From contig JAUUZS010000044.1 of the NCBI GenBank assembly GCA_030589835.1, positions 1-13,474 of the forward strand: a DNA stretch of 13,474 nucleotides, given 5' to 3'. This document shows, one piece after another, positions 13,114 through 13,474 of the stretch. The stretch comes from Cyclobacteriaceae bacterium. GTDB lineage: Bacteria > Bacteroidota > Bacteroidia > Cytophagales > Cyclobacteriaceae. Both the position numbers and the translations under genes were made by a program. The first letter of the stretch is position 1. The number at the start of each line of letters is the position of its first letter. The notes beneath the pieces were generated by a model. That model ran no database searches. It worked only from the letters and a program-made list of their open reading frames with translations, and was not told the origin of the DNA.

Positions 13114-13474
13114 TTGAAAAATAAAAATACCTTTTTGATGGCTGGAATTATATTGATCATCGCTGTGATCTCCTTGCATTTAAATGATCTGTATTCGTGG
13201 AACTATGATGACGTAGTTTATCACCTGGAATTAAAAGATGATGCATATGACCTTAACAATCCAACGGAAAGATGGGATTTGCCTGAGGAGCTGGAAGAGA
13301 TTTCCGGGCTTTCTTTTTTCAAAAAAAACCAGTTGGCCTGCATACAGGATGAGGACGGGATTTTTTATACCTATGATTTAAATAAAAAAGAAATATCGAG
13401 AAAAGAATTGTTTGGAGAAAAAGGAGACTATGAAGGTGTTGAAGTGATTCATGAAACTGCCTATGTACTGAAAA
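13114..13474 (+). CDS. SdiA-regulated-family protein (3' truncated by window end)
   Basis: The reading frame runs off the window end. From TTG 13114 it reads MKNKNTFLMAGIILIIAVIS, a signal anchor or signal peptide with a positive N-terminus. The mature part contains LPEELEEISGLSFFKKNQLA followed by CIQDEDGIFYTYDLNKK and GEKGDYEGVEVIHETAYVLK. The EISGL, QDE-GxxY and GDYEGVE-YVL motifs are characteristic of the SdiA-regulated (YjiK-like) family, which is thought to form a beta-propeller outside the cytoplasm. ATG 13138 is an alternative start but lacks the positive n-region. The function of the family is not established. The gene is divergent from the HD gene across about 210 bp. Confidence 0.72.
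   Translation, partial: MKNKNTFLMAGIILIIAVISLHLNDLYSWNYDDVVYHLELKDDAYDLNNPTERWDLPEELEEISGLSFFKKNQLACIQDEDGIFYTYDLNKKEISRKELFGEKGDYEGVEVIHETAYVLK

Overview
The window looks like chromosomal DNA of a Bacteroidota bacterium, most likely in or near the Cytophagales. This is inferred from the AT-rich intergenic DNA, a TTTG-N20-TAnnTTTG promoter, and the gene families: a DUF4097 protein in an ECF sigma/anti-sigma operon, a CarH/LitR-like regulator beside an ECF sigma gene, and an SdiA-regulated-type protein. I see no tRNA, rRNA, CRISPR array, insertion sequence, integrase or phage gene. Two genes are cut by the window edges.

Layout. (1) Bases 2-913, plus strand: the 3' part of a helical protein ending in an outer-membrane-like beta domain. 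A 315-bp gap follows, with a composite palindrome. (2) Bases 1229-3362, minus strand: a three-gene envelope-stress-type operon, in the order ECF sigma factor, membrane anti-sigma-like protein with HEAT-like repeats, and secreted DUF4097 protein. An ECF-type promoter lies just upstream. (3) Bases 3660-5679, minus strand: MOSC/YiiM-like protein, NemR-like TetR repressor and SRPBCC protein. Similar TAGACC...GTTTT operators precede the last two genes, suggesting a small electrophile- or redox-responsive regulon. A strong hairpin terminator separates this group from the sigma operon. (4) Bases 5793-8572, plus strand: a TonB-dependent receptor and, 2 bp after its stop, an AlkD-like DNA glycosylase. 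(5) Bases 8678-10072, minus strand: Xaa-Pro aminopeptidase. (6) Bases 10293-12040, plus strand: a CarH/LitR-like regulator with MerR and cobalamin-binding domains, a 362-bp regulatory gap with repeats and dyads, then an ECF sigma factor behind a near-perfect Bacteroidota promoter. (7) Bases 12295-12903, minus strand: an HD-domain phosphohydrolase resembling the HD half of Pycsar-type effectors. (8) From about 13114, plus strand: the start of an SdiA-regulated-family protein, cut by the window end.

How they work together. Three regulatory modules sit close to one another: the ECF/anti-sigma circuit, the TetR/SRPBCC regulon, and the putative light- and B12-sensing CarH plus ECF pair. The last is the most intriguing. 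Elsewhere in Bacteroidota such a pair commonly sits beside carotenoid genes; none is visible here, so its targets must be elsewhere. Several genes use GTG or TTG starts, so those 5' ends are less certain.
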